Assembly: GCA_015179125.1 (NCBI GenBank)
Contig: WHVA01000346.1
Coordinates: 60,985 to 124,984, forward strand
Source of the DNA: Gautieria morchelliformis
Taxonomy: Eukaryota > Basidiomycota > Agaricomycetes > Gomphales > Gomphaceae
DNA: 64,000 nt
Reading direction: 5' to 3'
Positions 62,391 through 64,000 of the stretch are shown here, one piece after another. Within the stretch, counting starts at the first letter, position 1. Each line of letters starts with the position of its first letter. A model generated the notes under the pieces. It did no database searches, was not told the origin of the DNA, and saw nothing but the letters and a program-made list of their open reading frames with translations. The translations under genes were made by a program, and so were the position numbers.

Positions 62391-64000
62391 GCTACGTCAT
62401 AATCAAAGATGTTGCTTCTGCCATTTGTTATTGTTCGAATTGTACTAGTTGAGGAATAAGCCATTCCCCTTGGTTTTGGTTTACATGCCACTGTTGCGCA
62501 CTTCGAGTTGTCAAGTTTACCTCACACAGTCCCGGCCTCCGCACACGCGCCCCCCATAGTGGCAGTATGTTAGTAAAGGGGACTGATGAAAATATCATGT
62601 CAATTCCATGTGCTCTCGATCGAGTGTCTGACACGAACAGTACTGCATTGGCATGGTCGAGCTGCAGCAATTAGTTCGCGTAGCCCTGTATGCGCTCAGA
62701 CCGTCACTCAAATTCCACGTCCACATTTTGTCCATGCAATGCTACATGGAGTACGTACATGTATTTCCCACAATGACCCATAATGCATGCCCAGAATGTG
62801 CTCGGATATAGCACCCAGCCTTCAGCCTCCAGTCTCCATATCACGCCACAGGGTCATAGCAGCAACCCCACATTGCTCTGAATGCTGCTGTAGCACCGCT
62901 CTCCTTGACACTTGGGTCGTGGAACATCCCGGGTATCGACGCCGTCAGATGCTTTCACAGGAGACTGTAGGCAGTCCACGTGGATGTAGCCGTCGTGCAG
63001 ACAATACACAGCGCCGGGCCATGATGATGAGCTGACCTGGAGGTGGCTCGGGAAATGGTATAGACCTAGCGGTAAATGTGCGCAGAGAGGCGGTGAAACC
63101 GGTATGTCATGGTCCTGTTCTGACAGCAAACAGCTTCTGAGGCACCGATTCGGACGTTACAGCGAAAAGTATGCGGGAGTCCCTTGGACACACTTACACT
63201 CGAAGGTCCACATGGCAACAATGTACCTGACTTAGCTGTGAAACCTAGTGTTTTCGGGCTCGGGCTGGGCTCAAAAGCCTGGGCTTGGGGTCGGCCTGAA
63301 GGGACCCGGGCTCGTCGAATTCCAAGCCCTGCCTTGGAAACAGGCCGGGCCAGGTGTGGAAAGTCGTCGAAGGGGACGCCGCACAGGCATACAATTTGTT
63401 ACTTGTAATTAGTATTACAATAAATCAGATGGCAGAATGGCCTCACGGGATGATAGTACCTGTTGCACCGGGGTCAGTGCTGAGGGTCGGGAAGGGAATT
63501 GCATAGCCGCCACCTCAACGTCAGTCTGTTTCTGGGTGGTGGGGAAGCTACATAAATTATTAGATGAGAAAATGGTGTGACAGGGAGAAATACATACGTC
63601 GCTGGGTTTCCGGAGGCAGGCATGGGGTCAAGAATGACTTCAGAGCAGTCAACCAACTTGTATGGGTTCTGACCAATCACGGCGAGCTTAGCTATAACAT
63701 CTTTGAAGGCATTGGACATCTTTTCTTGCTCATTGACGAAGCCTTGCCACGTGCAAGGTGTGTGGGGGTCACGAGCGATGAGGAAGTCGGTTGGAGACGC
63801 ATCTCTCCCACATTCACCCCAGAACCCCAAGGAAGGGGAGTCAAGGCCTCGCCTGAAAATTCAAATTAGATACGGCAAAGCATCAAGGAAAGCTAAACTG
63901 ACTGGTGTTGTTTGGAGTTCCGGGGAATCCAGTACCCTTGAGCGAAACCTCGAGGAAAACTTGAGTGTCTAAGGTGGAAGGCGTCGAGTCGAAGGGAACA
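62391..64000 (-). repeat. Right arm of the large inverted duplication, continues past the window
   Basis: Reverse complement of 48576-50185. Inner boundary at GCTACGTC (62391), equivalent to GACGTAGC at 50185. The outer boundary is beyond base 64000. Confidence 0.9.
63474..64000 (-). pseudogene. Class II peroxidase, second copy, 3' half in window
   Basis: Minus strand: TQVFLEV...GTGFPG (about 63970-63920), an intron, WGSGVNVGEMRLQ (about 63830-63800), DFLIARDPHTPCTWQGFVNE (about 63790), AKLAVIGQNPYKLVDCSEVI (about 63690), DPMPASG and an intron. A one-base deletion after GEMRLQ (CCAACCGAC here, CCAATCCGAC in the left arm) shifts the frame, so this copy is also broken. It retains Arg where the left arm has Cys at GEM(R/C)LQ, a CGT/TGT difference. 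The heme-pocket part lies outside the window. Confidence 0.82.

Overview
The window is from a filamentous basidiomycete, most likely a mushroom-forming agaricomycete. The evidence is many 45-60 bp GT-AG introns, relics of a FunK1-type kinase and of class II (ligninolytic-type) peroxidases, and the mix of transposon families (Ty3/gypsy with chromodomains, Ty1/copia, an RNase H-bearing non-LTR element, hAT, Plavaka-like). I saw no rRNA, tRNA or CRISPR. Most of the sequence is transposon-derived and decayed; the species cannot be named from the sequence.

Layout. 1-455: Ty1/copia integrase fragment. 456-1506: ~1.05 kb dispersed repeat (second copy 29889-~30990). 1507-8414: gypsy A, with a 644 bp insertion in its 5' LTR. 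8415-14101: LINE A with poly(A). 15451-29863: nested stack. A minus-strand FunK1 kinase gene is split by LINE B (11 bp target duplication). LINE B is split by gypsy C (215 bp LTRs, 5 bp duplication CAAGC). Gypsy C is split by an 87 bp solo LTR (5 bp duplication GTGCC). 32-34 kb: deleted hAT transposase. 34.0-34.6 kb: RlpA-like double-psi beta-barrel gene piece. 36.5-39.6 kb: Plavaka-like transposase, minus strand. 41979-43836: truncated minus-strand copy of the gypsy A family (gypsy B), joined head-to-head to gypsy D (43837-46792).

48.6-64 kb is different. Two inverted arms (48576-50185 and 62391-64000, the latter cut by the window edge) carry broken class II peroxidase genes. They flank about 12 kb holding an ER-type DnaJ pseudogene and the most interesting locus, a 27-exon gene at 57199-62221. 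Its N-terminal half is a DUF2235/Tle1-like alpha/beta hydrolase. Its C-terminal half is HEAT-like repeats, one repeat per exon, arranged as tandem ~337 bp two-exon cassettes. All full cassette exons are 120 or 123 bp in the same phase, so cassettes can be gained or lost without breaking the frame. Rearranged fragments of the same repeat array lie just upstream (54.3-55.6 kb), so the family has duplicated and broken locally.

Decay pattern. In gypsy A most in-frame stops are TGA where CGA is expected. At two sites the second family copy (gypsy B) supports a CG dinucleotide that became TG in one copy or CA in the other. This fits cytosine deamination at methylated CpG in silenced transposons.
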